From Agarivorans sp. Alg241-V36 (GTDB lineage Bacteria; Pseudomonadota; Gammaproteobacteria; Enterobacterales; Celerinatantimonadaceae): a DNA stretch of 64,000 bases. The stretch covers positions 434,289 to 498,288 of the forward strand of contig NZ_UNRE01000002.1 in assembly GCF_900537085.1 (NCBI RefSeq), read 5' to 3'. The notes beneath the pieces are model-generated. The model searched no databases and was not told where the DNA came from. It saw only the letters and a list, made by a program, of their open reading frames with translations. The position numbers were made by a program, and so were the translations under genes. Positions 45,301 through 54,440 of this stretch are shown here, one piece after another (within the stretch, counting starts at the first letter, position 1; each line of letters starts with the position of its first letter).

Positions 45301-46693
45301 ACCATGGGAAATTCAAAACTACGTATCTAAACACGACAACCAAACACTTTGGGACATTAATATGTATAAAGTGTCGCATGATGCAAGTGTTGAAGATCGT
45401 GTAAGGATGCAAGGTGTTTCATTGTCCACTGTGTTACTTGGTCAAGCCATGCCATTCACTCACATGGGAGTGGAGTTGCTGCGCTCTAAGTCAATGCAAC
45501 GTGATTCATACGATTACGGTGATTGGTACAACAAAGTTGATTTCACTTTAGCTGACAATAACTGGGATAAAGGTTTACCAGCTGCGGAGAAAGATGAAGC
45601 AAACTTTGAGACCATCGAAGGTGTGTTAACTGATAAAGCTCAACCTGCTGCCATCGATATGATGAATTCAGTTGATGTTTACAAAGAGTTGTTACGTTTA
45701 CGTAAAGCTTCTCCGTTGATGACTTTACCTAGTGGTCAAGAAATTATTGACCGAGTAGACTTCCGCAATGTTGGTCCTGCTCAAACGCCGGGTCTAATTG
45801 TTATGACAATCGATAATGGCCTGGGACATAATGCTGACTTAGATGCAGACCTAGACGGTATTGTTGTTATTGTGAATGCAACGCCTGAATCGCAAATGGT
45901 AAGCGGTTTCGTAGACGGTGATGGGAACCCAATTGCTCTTGCTAACTTTGAGCTAAGTGAAGCACATTCTGCGGCTAACTCTATTGCCGGTGATGCAGCC
46001 TTTGCTGATGGTAAGTTTACCGTTCCAGCTTGGTCTTCAGCTGTATTTAACATGGCTCGCGATGGAGAACGCGGTACAGGTCTACCACAAGGGCAGAAAG
46101 GAGATACTCCTCCTTTAGGTCTCGCTCAGGTATACATTGCTGGTGATATGAATGGTTGGGATGCTGCAGGAACTGAGGCTACATATGCTGGTAACGGACT
46201 TTATACTGTTGAAACAGCTGTAATGGCAGGACAGGAATATAAGTTCACACTTGGTAATTGGGATACTAGTTGGGGATGTGGCGGCGGTAACTGTACTGTT
46301 ACTGAATCAGGTTTCTATACATTAACATTAGATGCTAATGATAGTGCTAACCCTGAAGTATCTATGGAAACGCTAGATGAAGCATTTGCTGATATAGCTA
46401 TGCATGTTCCAGGGTCAATTATTGACTGGAAACATGACGCTACCACTCAAATGACCTATGTAGATGGCGCAATTTATAGCTTTACATTTGCTGCTGACTC
46501 AGCGGTTCAATTTAAGGTTACTGGCAGTGGCTGGGGAATTCATGAGCATGGTTTTGATGCTGTAGTAGTAGCTGATGATTCTTTAGCACTAACAAACAAT
46601 GGTGGGAATATAGAGTTTACTCCTGCTGCTGCTGGCAATTTTGTATTAACATTTGATTTGGTTAGTAAGCAGTTAGCCGTTAAAGCTGAGTAA
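42317..46693 (+). CDS. Pullulanase-type alpha-1,6-glucosidase lipoprotein with extra C-terminal modules
   Basis: This 1458-residue secreted lipoprotein debranches pullulan, starch or glycogen. The signal peptide ends in AITAC (lipobox Cys24). Two N-terminal beta domains follow (residues ~55-330; the second resembles CBM41/PUD modules), then CBM48 (~450-560, FRIWAPTATNVEV) and the GH13 barrel. Catalytic residues are D833 (YRWDLMGHH), E862 (YGEGWNFG) and D1007 (KHDNQ). A C-terminal beta domain (~1110-1245) follows. Two further beta modules (~1265-1355 and ~1365-1458), the first starting VYIAGDMNGWD, look like tandem starch-binding units and make it longer than ordinary pullulanases. It is probably cell-surface anchored. 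Confidence 0.9.
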   Translation: MDIKISKLAKLTMPFVVAVAITACGSSKTEIVPEVQEPSVSTPEVVETDPIIVLPGDAPTPSAEQFAFSYVAEAANGSSAQVAFSARATEFNAWVLQCADSSYSPEGNDDFGPSWLINVSELETCTDFKVLDENQEEKGSFTASAGLAGKNVGISEGSSDLIEGSRTDLLLAGQGLPQAGTDVVLPEVEAPGDHEVASSGQIALQIYDPMGDFADDYAAMNLHLWKDNCDNSPLNDSALNNGWDDVSVTPDTSDRFGPVWYLPIDADEGCFNVIFRTNENKDKLIGDDIRIDVATMGENRSITLMPSNATQFASRDTAFEEAGPSAGFEVSTVGAIMLDDDTIAWRGGDGASMVQLMFTHDGEFSVTDGVVSGPSIVLSGGTLSDEQKSKFPHLADYPAFTLPSLPESISLTDILKGSVVAIASNDVGEMRSVTGVQYAGALDALYAESAKELDYGAVVSGEETTFRIWAPTATNVEVVIYNDDKTIRDRLPMVEDAASGSWSVNAPNADVDRRFYRYALTVFNPTQQKVYGYEVTDPYSLSLSMNSLYSQVVDLDADDLKPAGWDSVTAPHSQLGSDLSDMVIYESHVRDFSSLDASTANKGKYLAFTEEGTVPTEHLKELQDAGLTHLHLMPVFDLATINEDPTKVANIDEPFSKLCSVNRSVAESEDFVSYCRSEQTLAEVFEELAEEDSIDSPKVQALNEYVRGVDSYNWGYDPFHFNVPEGSYATDAEGTARILEFREMVKAVKENLGLNVVVDVVYNHTNASGLNDKSVLDKVVPMYYQRLVPDTGMVETSTCCDNTAPEHAMYAKFIDDSLIVWTEQYKIDAYRWDLMGHHPLEQMQTTLAAAQSVNEEVYFYGEGWNFGEVQDDRRFVQATQKHLGGTGIGSFSDRLRDAVRGGSPFDSADGIRATQGFGNGAYVLPNELVSLTGEANEDGKTPGEIELARALHQADLTRLGMAGNLSDFQMLTKDDLVMSGSTIDYNGQAAGYAQEPWEIQNYVSKHDNQTLWDINMYKVSHDASVEDRVRMQGVSLSTVLLGQAMPFTHMGVELLRSKSMQRDSYDYGDWYNKVDFTLADNNWDKGLPAAEKDEANFETIEGVLTDKAQPAAIDMMNSVDVYKELLRLRKASPLMTLPSGQEIIDRVDFRNVGPAQTPGLIVMTIDNGLGHNADLDADLDGIVVIVNATPESQMVSGFVDGDGNPIALANFELSEAHSAANSIAGDAAFADGKFTVPAWSSAVFNMARDGERGTGLPQGQKGDTPPLGLAQVYIAGDMNGWDAAGTEATYAGNGLYTVETAVMAGQEYKFTLGNWDTSWGCGGGNCTVTESGFYTLTLDANDSANPEVSMETLDEAFADIAMHVPGSIIDWKHDATTQMTYVDGAIYSFTFAADSAVQFKVTGSGWGIHEHGFDAVVVADDSLALTNNGGNIEFTPAAAGNFVLTFDLVSKQLAVKAE

Positions 46694-46708
46694 TATTAAC
46701 GTTTAATT

Positions 46709-46741
46709 AAAAGCCGCTCCTGCCAGAGCGGCTTTTTTTTT
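46709..46741 (+). terminator. Rho-independent terminator of the pullulanase gene
   Basis: AAAAGCCGCTC, a six-base loop and GAGCGGCTTTT are followed by a T run. Confidence 0.88.
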
Positions 46742-46865
46742 AGATAGACTGATTGCTGATAAGCTTTGTAGTTGGGCTAAAACGCTAGCTATGACACATT
46801 TAGAAAAACATTCCATTTCACCCCCTTAATGTTTAAATCGAACCTTAAGCGCCCGTTTTTATAAG

Positions 46866-46883
46866 TTTGTATAAAAATTGATA
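46866..46883. promoter_or_regulatory. Candidate ArgR (ARG box) site of carAB
   Basis: The core TGTATAAAAATTGA matches TGAAT-N4-ATTCA at 8 of 10 fixed positions. It overlaps the -35 element of the carAB promoter, as expected for arginine repression. No adjacent second box was seen. Confidence 0.45.
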
Positions 46884-46910
46884 GACCTTTCGCAATATCT
46901 CTTCTATAAT
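46882..46910 (+). promoter_or_regulatory. Sigma70 promoter of carAB
   Basis: TAGACC, a 17-base spacer and a perfect TATAAT (46905-46910). Confidence 0.65.
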
Positions 46911-47003
46911 CCGCGGAATTTGCCAAAATTTTATCGTATTGGGCTAAAGTTTACCCTTTAGTTCAACTTTGTCGTGTCGACAGTTCTTTGTTAGGAGGTT
47001 GCC

Positions 47004-48146
47004 TTGAGCAAATCAGCGCTGCTGGTATTAGAAGACGGTACCGTGTTCCGTGGAACCGCAATCGGAGCCAATGGTTCTGCCGTTGGAGAAGTTGTTTTTA
47101 ATACTTCGATGACTGGATACCAAGAAATTTTAACTGACCCCTCATATGCTCGCCAAATTGTCACCCTCACTTACCCCCATATCGGAAACTACGGAACCAC
47201 CCCTGAAGATGAAGAATCGAATGCTATCCACGCTTGTGGCCTAGTTATTCGTGATTTGCCTTTAGTGGCGAGTAACTTCCGTAGCCAACAAAGCTTAAGT
47301 GAATATTTGGAAGCAAGAAACGTAGTAGGTATTGCGGATATAGACACTCGTAAGCTAACGCGTATTCTTCGTGAAAAAGGTGCACAAGCCGGTTGTATTG
47401 TAGCGGGTGAAAATTTAGATGAAGCACAAGCTTTAGCTGAAGCGAAAGCCTTCCCTGGATTAAAAGGGATGGATCTCGCCAAAGAAGTTACCACGGCTGA
47501 TACTTACACTTGGGCACAAGGCTCTTGGGATCTTAAAGCTGGGCTTCCCGCCGATAGTGAAGACAGTAAGTTTCACGTAGTTGCTTATGATTTTGGTGTA
47601 AAACGCAATATTTTGCGTATGTTAGTGGACCGCGGCTGTAAATTAACCGTGGTTCCTGCCAAAACATCTGCTGAAGAGGTGCTTGCCTTAAACCCCGATG
47701 GCATCTTCTTGTCTAACGGCCCCGGCGACCCCGAGCCATGTGACTACGCGATCGCAGCCACCAAAACCTTCCTCGAAACAGATATCCCAGTATTTGGTAT
47801 TTGTTTAGGTCACCAAATTCTTGCGTTAGCCAGTGGTGCTAAAACAGCGAAAATGAAATTTGGCCATCACGGTGGTAACCATCCGGTTAAAGATATTAAA
47901 CATGACCGAGTAATGATTACCGCGCAAAACCATGGTTTTGCGGTAGATGAAAAAACCTTACCAGACAATCTAACAATGACGCATTTCTCGTTGTTTGATC
48001 AAAGCTTACAGGGTATTCATCGCACCGATAAACCAGCGTTTAGCTTCCAAGGTCACCCTGAAGCTAGCCCTGGTCCGCATGATGCGGCGCCATTGTTTGA
48101 CCATTTCATTGAATTAATTGAGCAGCGCCTTAACGGCCAAGCGTAG
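47004..48146 (+). CDS. carA: Carbamoyl phosphate synthase small subunit
   Basis: This 380-residue glutaminase subunit releases ammonia from glutamine for the large subunit. The N-terminal [14 protein letters not shown] and [13 protein letters not shown] are family signatures. The glutamine amidotransferase Cys lies in [10 protein letters not shown], and the His/Glu pair in [11 protein letters not shown]. The start is TTG with a strong TAGGAGGT ribosome site; E. coli carA also uses TTG. It is 19 bases upstream of carB. Confidence 0.98.
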   Translation: MSKSALLVLEDGTVFRGTAIGANGSAVGEVVFNTSMTGYQEILTDPSYARQIVTLTYPHIGNYGTTPEDEESNAIHACGLVIRDLPLVASNFRSQQSLSEYLEARNVVGIADIDTRKLTRILREKGAQAGCIVAGENLDEAQALAEAKAFPGLKGMDLAKEVTTADTYTWAQGSWDLKAGLPADSEDSKFHVVAYDFGVKRNILRMLVDRGCKLTVVPAKTSAEEVLALNPDGIFLSNGPGDPEPCDYAIAATKTFLETDIPVFGICLGHQILALASGAKTAKMKFGHHGGNHPVKDIKHDRVMITAQNHGFAVDEKTLPDNLTMTHFSLFDQSLQGIHRTDKPAFSFQGHPEASPGPHDAAPLFDHFIELIEQRLNGQA

Positions 48147-48165
48147 GTAGAGAGCAGCAGAACTT

Positions 48166-51100
48166 ATGCCAAAACGTAGTGATATAAAAAGTATTCTAAT
48201 ATTGGGCGCAGGCCCAATTGTTATCGGCCAAGCTTGTGAGTTTGACTATTCCGGCGCTCAGGCTTGTAAAGCCTTGCGTGAAGAAGGTTACCGAGTGATC
48301 TTGGTTAACTCTAACCCTGCCACGATTATGACTGACCCTGAAATGGCTGATGCGACTTACATCGAGCCTATTCACTGGGAAGTGGTTGAGCGCATTATTG
48401 AAAAAGAGCGCCCAGACGCAGTATTGCCAACCATGGGTGGTCAAACAGCATTGAACTGTGCGCTAGAGCTAGAAAGTAAAGGCGTACTAGAAAAATACAA
48501 TGTTGAAATGATTGGCGCTACCGCAGACGCAATCGACAAAGCTGAAGACCGTAGTCGATTCGACAAAGCGATGAAAAGCATCGGCCTAGCTTGTCCTAAT
48601 GCCGGTATTGCTCACTCTATGAAAGAAGCATACGGCGTATTAGAAGAAGTTGGTTTTCCATGTATTATTCGACCTTCTTTCACAATGGGCGGCACCGGTG
48701 GTGGTATTGCCTATAACAAAGAAGAGTTTGATGAAATTTGTACTCGTGGCTTAGACCTTTCGCCAACTAGTGAACTGCTAATTGACGAAAGCTTGATTGG
48801 TTGGAAAGAGTACGAGATGGAAGTGGTACGTGATAAAAACGATAACTGTATTATTGTTTGTGCCATCGAAAACTTTGACCCAATGGGCGTTCACACTGGT
48901 GATTCAATTACCGTAGCGCCTGCGCAAACTTTATCCGATAAAGAATACCAATTGATGCGTAATGCATCACTGGCGGTATTGCGTGAAATTGGTGTTGAAA
49001 CAGGCGGCTCTAACGTTCAGTTTGGTATTTGTCCAAATACAGGCCGTATGGTTATTATCGAGATGAACCCTCGGGTATCTCGTTCATCAGCGCTAGCGTC
49101 TAAAGCAACGGGTTTCCCAATTGCTAAAATCGCCGCTAAATTGGCAGTAGGTTTTACCCTTGATGAGCTACAAAACGACATTACTGGCGGTCGCACACCT
49201 GCTTCGTTTGAGCCTTCAATCGATTACGTAGTGACTAAGATCCCTCGCTTCAACTTTGAAAAGTTTGCTGGTGCTAACGACCGTCTAACCACTCAAATGA
49301 AGTCAGTAGGCGAAGTGATGGCGATTGGTCGTAACCAACAAGAGTCACTTCAAAAAGCCTTACGCGGTCTAGAAGTTGGCGTTGATGGTTTTGATCCAAT
49401 TGTTGACCTTAATGCAACAGATGCCATGGAAACCATTCGCCATGAATTGCAAAATGTAGGTTGTGACCGCATTTGGTACATTGCAGATGCATTCCGTGCT
49501 GGCATGAGTGTAGAAGATATTTTCGCTCTTACTAACATTGACCGCTGGTTCTTGGTTCAAATCGAAGACATTATCTTACTTGAGCAGCAAGTCGCTAAAG
49601 AAGGTGTCGCGAGTCTTGATGAAGCCACAATGCGCAAACTTAAACGCAAAGGTTTCGCCGACGCGCGTTTAGCAAAACTAACCGGTGTATCTGAGAAAGA
49701 GTTGCGTAAGCTTCGTCACCGTTTAGAGGTGCTACCTGTTTACAAGCGAGTTGATACATGTGCTGCTGAGTTTGCTACTGATACGGCTTACATGTACTCA
49801 ACTTATGATGAAGAGTGTGAAGCACAACCTTCAGATAAGAAAAAAATCATGATTTTGGGCGGTGGCCCTAACCGTATTGGTCAAGGTATTGAGTTTGATT
49901 ACTGTTGTGTTCATGCTGCCTTAGCCATGCGTGATGATGGTTACGAAACCATTATGGTTAACTGTAATCCAGAGACAGTATCTACCGATTACGATACTTC
50001 TGATCGCTTATACTTTGAACCGGTAACGCTAGAAGACGTATTAGAAATTGTACGTGTAGAGCAGCCTACTGGTGTAATTGTTCAATACGGTGGCCAAACG
50101 CCACTTAAGTTGGCGCGTGAATTAGAAGCCGCTGGTGTACCTATTATTGGTACTTCACCAGATGCGATTGACCGTGCAGAAGATCGCGAACGTTTCCAAG
50201 TCGCTGTAGATCGATTGAAGCTTAAACAGCCAGAAAATGACACAGTTTCTACCACTGAAGAAGCGGTTATTTCCGCTGAGCGCATTGGTTACCCATTGGT
50301 AGTTCGTCCATCTTATGTATTGGGTGGCCGCGCAATGGAAATTGTTTATGACGAGCAAGATTTACGCCGCTACTTTAAAGAAGCTGTAAGTGTATCTAAC
50401 GACTCTCCAGTTCTGTTGGATAGCTTCTTAAACGATGCTGTTGAAATCGACATTGATGCTATCTGTGATGGCAAAGACGTAGTGATTGGCGGCATTATGG
50501 AGCATATTGAGCAAGCGGGTGTTCACTCTGGTGACTCGGCTTGTTCATTGCCTGCCTATACCTTAAGCCCACAAATTCAAGACCGCATGCGTGAGCAAGT
50601 GCGCGCTTTAGCCCTTGAACTTGGCGTAATTGGTTTAATGAACACCCAGTTTGCGGTTAAAGACGATGAGATTTACTTAATCGAAGTTAACCCTCGTGCC
50701 GCACGTACTGTACCGTTTGTGTCAAAAGCAACTGGCGTGCCTATTGCTAAGGTCGCCGCTCGTGTAATGGCGGGTATTTCTCTAGCCGAGCAGGGCATCA
50801 CTAAAGAAGTGATTCCTCCATTCTACTCAGTGAAAGAAGTGGTATTGCCATTTAACAAATTCCACGGCGTTGACCCAATCTTAGGCCCAGAAATGCGCTC
50901 TACCGGTGAAGTTATGGGTGTAGGTGCAACCTTTGCCGAAGCTTATGCTAAAGCAGAGTTGGGCATTGGTAACGATGGCCCTAAAGGTGGTCGAGTACTA
51001 TTGTCGGTGCGTAATTCAGACAAGAAACGTGTTGCCGAGCTTGCCGCTAAGTTACTTGAACTAGGTTACGAACTAGACGCTACCCACGGTACCGCAGTGG

Positions 51101-51384
51101 CATTGGGTGAAGCAGGCATTAACCCTCGCTTAGTGAATAAGGTTCACGAAGGCCGCCCACATATTCTTGACCGTTTGAAAAATGGTGAGTACAGCTACGT
51201 AATTAACACTACTGAAGGTCGTCAATCTATCGAAGATTCTCGTCAGTTACGTAGAGCAGCCTTGGCGCAAAAAGTTAACTACACCACCACGCTCAATGGT
51301 GCGTTTGCGACTTGTCAGGCGCACAACGCAGACGATCGTGGCACTGTGACTTCTGTTCAAGAATTACATAAACGTATTAGTTAA
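48166..51384 (+). CDS. carB: Carbamoyl phosphate synthase large subunit
   Basis: This 1072-residue enzyme (E. coli 1073) makes carbamoyl phosphate from bicarbonate, ammonia and two ATP, for arginine and pyrimidines. It has two homologous ATP-grasp halves ([12 protein letters not shown] in the first, [13 protein letters not shown] in the second). An oligomerisation domain lies between them, and a C-terminal methylglyoxal synthase-like allosteric domain binds UMP or ornithine. It is the second gene of carAB. Confidence 0.98.
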   Translation: MPKRSDIKSILILGAGPIVIGQACEFDYSGAQACKALREEGYRVILVNSNPATIMTDPEMADATYIEPIHWEVVERIIEKERPDAVLPTMGGQTALNCALELESKGVLEKYNVEMIGATADAIDKAEDRSRFDKAMKSIGLACPNAGIAHSMKEAYGVLEEVGFPCIIRPSFTMGGTGGGIAYNKEEFDEICTRGLDLSPTSELLIDESLIGWKEYEMEVVRDKNDNCIIVCAIENFDPMGVHTGDSITVAPAQTLSDKEYQLMRNASLAVLREIGVETGGSNVQFGICPNTGRMVIIEMNPRVSRSSALASKATGFPIAKIAAKLAVGFTLDELQNDITGGRTPASFEPSIDYVVTKIPRFNFEKFAGANDRLTTQMKSVGEVMAIGRNQQESLQKALRGLEVGVDGFDPIVDLNATDAMETIRHELQNVGCDRIWYIADAFRAGMSVEDIFALTNIDRWFLVQIEDIILLEQQVAKEGVASLDEATMRKLKRKGFADARLAKLTGVSEKELRKLRHRLEVLPVYKRVDTCAAEFATDTAYMYSTYDEECEAQPSDKKKIMILGGGPNRIGQGIEFDYCCVHAALAMRDDGYETIMVNCNPETVSTDYDTSDRLYFEPVTLEDVLEIVRVEQPTGVIVQYGGQTPLKLARELEAAGVPIIGTSPDAIDRAEDRERFQVAVDRLKLKQPENDTVSTTEEAVISAERIGYPLVVRPSYVLGGRAMEIVYDEQDLRRYFKEAVSVSNDSPVLLDSFLNDAVEIDIDAICDGKDVVIGGIMEHIEQAGVHSGDSACSLPAYTLSPQIQDRMREQVRALALELGVIGLMNTQFAVKDDEIYLIEVNPRAARTVPFVSKATGVPIAKVAARVMAGISLAEQGITKEVIPPFYSVKEVVLPFNKFHGVDPILGPEMRSTGEVMGVGATFAEAYAKAELGIGNDGPKGGRVLLSVRNSDKKRVAELAAKLLELGYELDATHGTAVALGEAGINPRLVNKVHEGRPHILDRLKNGEYSYVINTTEGRQSIEDSRQLRRAALAQKVNYTTTLNGAFATCQAHNADDRGTVTSVQELHKRIS

Positions 51385-51467
51385 TCGGTGACTATCGGTA
51401 TAAGCAAAGCGGTGAAGATCTTCACCGCAGCGTAAAATAGCGTTACACTGTTAACATTATTACAAGT

Positions 51468-51500
51468 AAATTTGGCTGTCATCGACAGCCAAATTTTTTT
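51468..51500 (+). terminator. Rho-independent terminator of carAB
   Basis: AAATTTGGCTGTC, an ATC loop and GACAGCCAAATTT form a perfect 13-bp stem followed by T. A second perfect palindrome, GCGGTGAAGATCTTCACCGC (51409-51428), lies between carB and this terminator. Confidence 0.88.
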
Positions 51501-51531
51501 CTGTTTTTCTAGTTTTGTTGAGTTAAAAAGT

Positions 51532-52008
51532 ATGAAACCAGTTCCTATGACGGTGCGTGGAGAAACGCAATTACGTGAAGAGTTAGAGCATTTAAAAACA
51601 GTGGTTCGTCCAAAAATTATCGACGATATCGCGGTAGCTCGTGAGCATGGCGATCTTAAAGAAAACGCTGAATATCACGCTGCACGAGAACAACAAGGCT
51701 TTTGTGAAGGGCGTATTCAAGATATCGAAGGCAAGTTAAGTAACGTTCAGGTTATCGACGTAACCAAAATGACCAATAGCGGTAAGGTGATTTTTGGTTG
51801 TACGGTTACTTTACTAAATCTTGATACAGACAAAGAAGTAACTTACGGGATTGTTGGTGACGATGAAGCCGACATTAAGCAAAATCGCATTTCCGTTAAC
51901 TCGCCAATTGCGCGCGGGCTTATTGGTAAGAACGTAGAAGATGAAGTAACCGTAGTAACGCCTGGCGGTGAAGTTGAATACGAAATTGTAGCGGTTGAAT
52001 ATATTTAG
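51532..52008 (+). CDS. greA: Transcription elongation factor GreA
   Basis: This 158-residue factor rescues backtracked RNA polymerase by stimulating transcript cleavage. The N-terminal coiled coil carries the acidic tip ([20 protein letters not shown]), and the C-terminal FKBP-like domain ends [11 protein letters not shown]. The ATG at 51532 gives the family length; the open frame upstream to 51472 overlaps the carAB terminator and is not coding. Confidence 0.97.
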   Translation: MKPVPMTVRGETQLREELEHLKTVVRPKIIDDIAVAREHGDLKENAEYHAAREQQGFCEGRIQDIEGKLSNVQVIDVTKMTNSGKVIFGCTVTLLNLDTDKEVTYGIVGDDEADIKQNRISVNSPIARGLIGKNVEDEVTVVTPGGEVEYEIVAVEYI

Positions 52009-52022
52009 TTTCAATCACTTTT

Positions 52023-52050
52023 AAAAACGCAGCTTTAGGCTGCGTTTTTT
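52023..52050 (+). terminator. Rho-independent terminator of greA
   Basis: CGCAGC, a five-base loop and GCTGCG are flanked by A and T runs. Confidence 0.85.
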
Positions 52051-52064
52051 ATTGGAGAAGCGTT

Positions 52065-52670
52065 TTGTTATCTATAGATTACTCAAAGTATGATGCCTTT
52101 ATTTTTGATATGGATGGCACCTTAGTTGACTCGATGCCAGCACATTTGGCTGCTTGGGAAGAAGCCTTAAACCAGCAGGGCTTACCGGTTTATATCGATT
52201 TTGTCGCACAGCGTGGTGGTATGCCTACGCTGAAAATTGCTGAACAATACCAGCAACACTACCAAGTAAACATCGACGCATCTAAGTTACTTAATGACAA
52301 GCGCGCGGGGTTTGATGCCTTATGGCATAAACTTGAGCGTATCCCAGCTAGCTGTAAGTTACTCGCAGAATATTCGGCCACTAAAAAGCTAGGTTTAGGC
52401 ACCGGTGCTGAGCGAGTCAATATGGACCGTATTACCAATAATCTTCAACTTACCGAGTACTTTCAAGTAATGGTGTGTGCTGAAGATGTAGCCGCACATA
52501 AACCTGAACCAGATACTTTCCTTCAAGTTGCACAGCGTTTGGCTGTTGAACCAAAACGTTGTTTGGTGTTTGAAGATACGCCATTTGGTATTCAAGCGGC
52601 ACACAACGCAGGAATGGACTGCGTGGTGGTGAGAGATGCTCAACTGGCAGAGTTTTTACCCTTGGCTTAA
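52065..52670 (+). CDS. yqaB: HAD-family phosphatase, YqaB-like (fructose-1-phosphate phosphatase type)
   Basis: This 201-residue HAD hydrolase has the nucleophile motif FDMDGTLVDS, a helical cap (~residues 28-85), motif II GTG, the lysine in KPEPDTF and the acidic motif FEDTPFGIQAA. It best resembles YqaB, which removes phosphate from fructose-1-phosphate and similar sugars; beta-phosphoglucomutases are close relatives. The start is TTG, 7 bases after GGAG. Confidence 0.85.
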   Translation: MLSIDYSKYDAFIFDMDGTLVDSMPAHLAAWEEALNQQGLPVYIDFVAQRGGMPTLKIAEQYQQHYQVNIDASKLLNDKRAGFDALWHKLERIPASCKLLAEYSATKKLGLGTGAERVNMDRITNNLQLTEYFQVMVCAEDVAAHKPEPDTFLQVAQRLAVEPKRCLVFEDTPFGIQAAHNAGMDCVVVRDAQLAEFLPLA

Positions 52671-52828
52671 TGTCGACATAAAAAACTGCATAGCTTAATT
52701 AAAGCTTAGTTATCCTGTTTGCATATTTTAGATATTCAGATGATTAATTGTACACAGAGTTTATGTTTGATATAGTGCAAAAGTTCACCATGGATTGGTT
52801 GTTTATTAACTGATTTAGAGGTGGCTTA

Positions 52829-53320
52829 ATGTCTATGCAAGTAAACTCCAACTCGATGTATGCTTATTCTCCTACTGCTACATCCGCTTCAACTGCTATT
52901 TCTAGCACCTCAAATAAGCCAAGTTATGGCGATATTGTTGATGATATTTCAAATGAATACGATCAACTGTCTCCAGAAGAGCAACGTAACGCTCGCCTTT
53001 ATGTTGGCGGAGAAATAGAAAGCTATCAGCAAAAGCAGCAAGCCGAAGTAGATGCTAAGCGCAACACCGTAGTGGGTGTATCAGCTGTAAATCATCAGCA
53101 AAATTTATTAGATATTTACTATACCAGTTCAACGGGCAATGAAACTAAAGGTAGTGAGAGCAACCCTGTTAGTTACAAAGCGCTCGAAAGTATTAACAGC
53201 AACCTAGAGCAACAAAAGCAAGTCAATCAACAGCTGGCGATTGCTGAGTTTTACGCCAAGTATGGTGGAGGTTCAGATCCGCAACCAGAGCCCTATCAGC
53301 CGGTTTCAATCGCGGTATAG
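52829..53320 (+). CDS. Hypothetical protein, Ser/Gln-rich
   Basis: I do not recognise this 163-residue protein. The first 35 residues are low-complexity (S, T, A, N). A helical middle (YGDIVDDISNEYDQLSPEEQRNARLYVGGEIESY) is followed by a glutamine-rich helix (NSNLEQQKQVNQQLAIAEFY) and a proline-rich end. No signal peptide, membrane helix or cysteine is seen. A GAGGTGG ribosome site precedes the ATG and a terminator follows, so it looks like a real single gene. It is convergent with yhbY. The N-terminal pattern recalls proteins secreted without a cleaved signal, but this is weak. Confidence 0.7.
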   Translation: MSMQVNSNSMYAYSPTATSASTAISSTSNKPSYGDIVDDISNEYDQLSPEEQRNARLYVGGEIESYQQKQQAEVDAKRNTVVGVSAVNHQQNLLDIYYTSSTGNETKGSESNPVSYKALESINSNLEQQKQVNQQLAIAEFYAKYGGGSDPQPEPYQPVSIAV

Positions 53321-53324
53321 ATAC

Positions 53325-53353
53325 AAAAAAAGCGGCTAATGCCGCTTTTTTTA
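53325..53353. terminator. Bidirectional terminator between the hypothetical gene and yhbY
   Basis: AAAGCGGC, a TAAT loop and GCCGCTTT are flanked by A and T runs on both sides. Confidence 0.85.
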
Positions 53354-53647
53354 TTTTCGAGGTAACTCGATTTTCTTATCTTCGCTAGGGCGATAGATAA
53401 TTAATATATGGCCAATCACCTGAACCTTTACCGCTGATACTTTATCCGCAATGGTATCGGCAATCAGCTGCTTCATTTCACGATCATCAGTAGCAATTTT
53501 CACCTTAATCAATTCATGGTGAGCAATCGCTACTTCTATCTCTGCCAAAATCCCTTCGGTCAATCCATTTGAGCCAAGCATTACCACTGGCTTTAAGTTA
53601 TGAGCCAAGGATTTCAGGTGCTGTTTTTGTTTGTTGGTTAGTTGCAT
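53351..53647 (-). CDS. yhbY: Ribosome assembly RNA-binding protein YhbY (CRM domain)
   Basis: This 98-residue single CRM-domain protein binds pre-50S ribosomal RNA. LTNKQKQHLKSLAHNLKPVVMLGSNGLTEG with the GxxG-like loop and IADKVSAVKVQVIGHILIIYRP are typical of the family. It is divergent from rlmE, as in E. coli. Confidence 0.95.
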   Translation of the reverse strand: MQLTNKQKQHLKSLAHNLKPVVMLGSNGLTEGILAEIEVAIAHHELIKVKIATDDREMKQLIADTIADKVSAVKVQVIGHILIIYRPSEDKKIELPRK

Positions 53648-53668
53648 GAAACTTTCTGCTTACTCGGG

Positions 53669-53698
53669 GTTGAAAAAGGCACATTCTAGCGCCATCTA
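53669..53698 (+). promoter_or_regulatory. Candidate sigma32 promoter of rlmE-ftsH
   Basis: GTTGAAA (53669-53675), a 14-base spacer and CGCCATCTA (53690-53698) fit sigma32 with two mismatches. rlmE-ftsH is a heat-shock operon in E. coli. The ATG-less GTG start of rlmE lies 64 bases on. Confidence 0.6.
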
Positions 53699-53761
53699 AA
53701 GACTAATACTATTTTATAATCAGAATACCGTACAGTTTAGTAACTATAGTGGAAACTATTT

Positions 53762-54391
53762 GTGACCAATAAAAAACATACAGCCAGCTCTAAGCGCTGG
53801 TTAACAGAACACTTTGATGACCACTACGTGCAAAAAGCTCAAAAGCTGGGTTTGCGTTCACGAGCGGTATTTAAGATTGAAGAGATTCAAAATAAAGACA
53901 AGTTACTTAAACCAGGTATGACAGTGGTAGACCTTGGCGCAGCTCCAGGTGGTTGGTCGCAATACTGTGTGGAACAAGTAGGTTTAGATGGGCACGTAAT
54001 AGCCTGTGACATTTTACCAATGGACCCTATTGCCGGTGTTGACTTTCTTTGCGGAGATTTTCGCGAAGAGGAAGTACTAAATGCCTTACTCGAGCGAGTG
54101 GGGGAAAAGAAGGTTGATGTTGTGCTGTCTGATATGGCACCAAATATGAGTGGTAACAATAATGTTGACCAATCACGTGCAATGTATTTAGTTGAACTAG
54201 CATTAGATATGTGCCGTGAAGTTTTAGCACCAAAAGGCAGTTTTGCGGTAAAGGTATTTCAAGGCGAAGGCTTTGATCAATATCTGCAGCAAGTACGTTC
54301 TATGTTTACCAGTGTGAAAACTCGTAAGCCAGATTCTTCTAGGGCTCGCTCTCGAGAAGTCTATATAGTGGCTAGTGGCTTTAAACTATAG
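53762..54391 (+). CDS. rlmE: 23S rRNA 2'-O-ribose U2552 methyltransferase RlmE (FtsJ)
   Basis: This 209-residue heat-shock methyltransferase modifies U2552 in the 23S rRNA A loop. The SAM motif [23 protein letters not shown] and the K-D-K-E residues (VKVFQGEGF) are present, and the length matches E. coli (209). It starts with GTG. The 3' end is 49 bases before the ftsH start, in the usual rlmE-ftsH pair. Confidence 0.97.
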   Translation: MTNKKHTASSKRWLTEHFDDHYVQKAQKLGLRSRAVFKIEEIQNKDKLLKPGMTVVDLGAAPGGWSQYCVEQVGLDGHVIACDILPMDPIAGVDFLCGDFREEEVLNALLERVGEKKVDVVLSDMAPNMSGNNNVDQSRAMYLVELALDMCREVLAPKGSFAVKVFQGEGFDQYLQQVRSMFTSVKTRKPDSSRARSREVYIVASGFKL

Positions 54392-54440
54392 TACGCTAGC
54401 TAATAATTCTTATTTAAAAATAACCGGTGAGGTTTTCGTC

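Larger units (their letters stand above)
46694..47003 (+). other. Intergenic region between the pullulanase gene and carA
   Basis: This ~310-base gap holds the pullulanase terminator, a probable ARG box and a sigma70 promoter for carAB, then an 87-base leader. No further gene is supported. Confidence 0.6.

Noticed and set aside
51472-51531. Longer GreA start
   Set aside because: This stretch is the second arm of the carAB terminator.
54375-54440. Longer FtsH start overlapping rlmE
   Set aside because: The added residues have no homology to FtsH, while TTG 54441 has a good ribosome site and family-like N-terminus.
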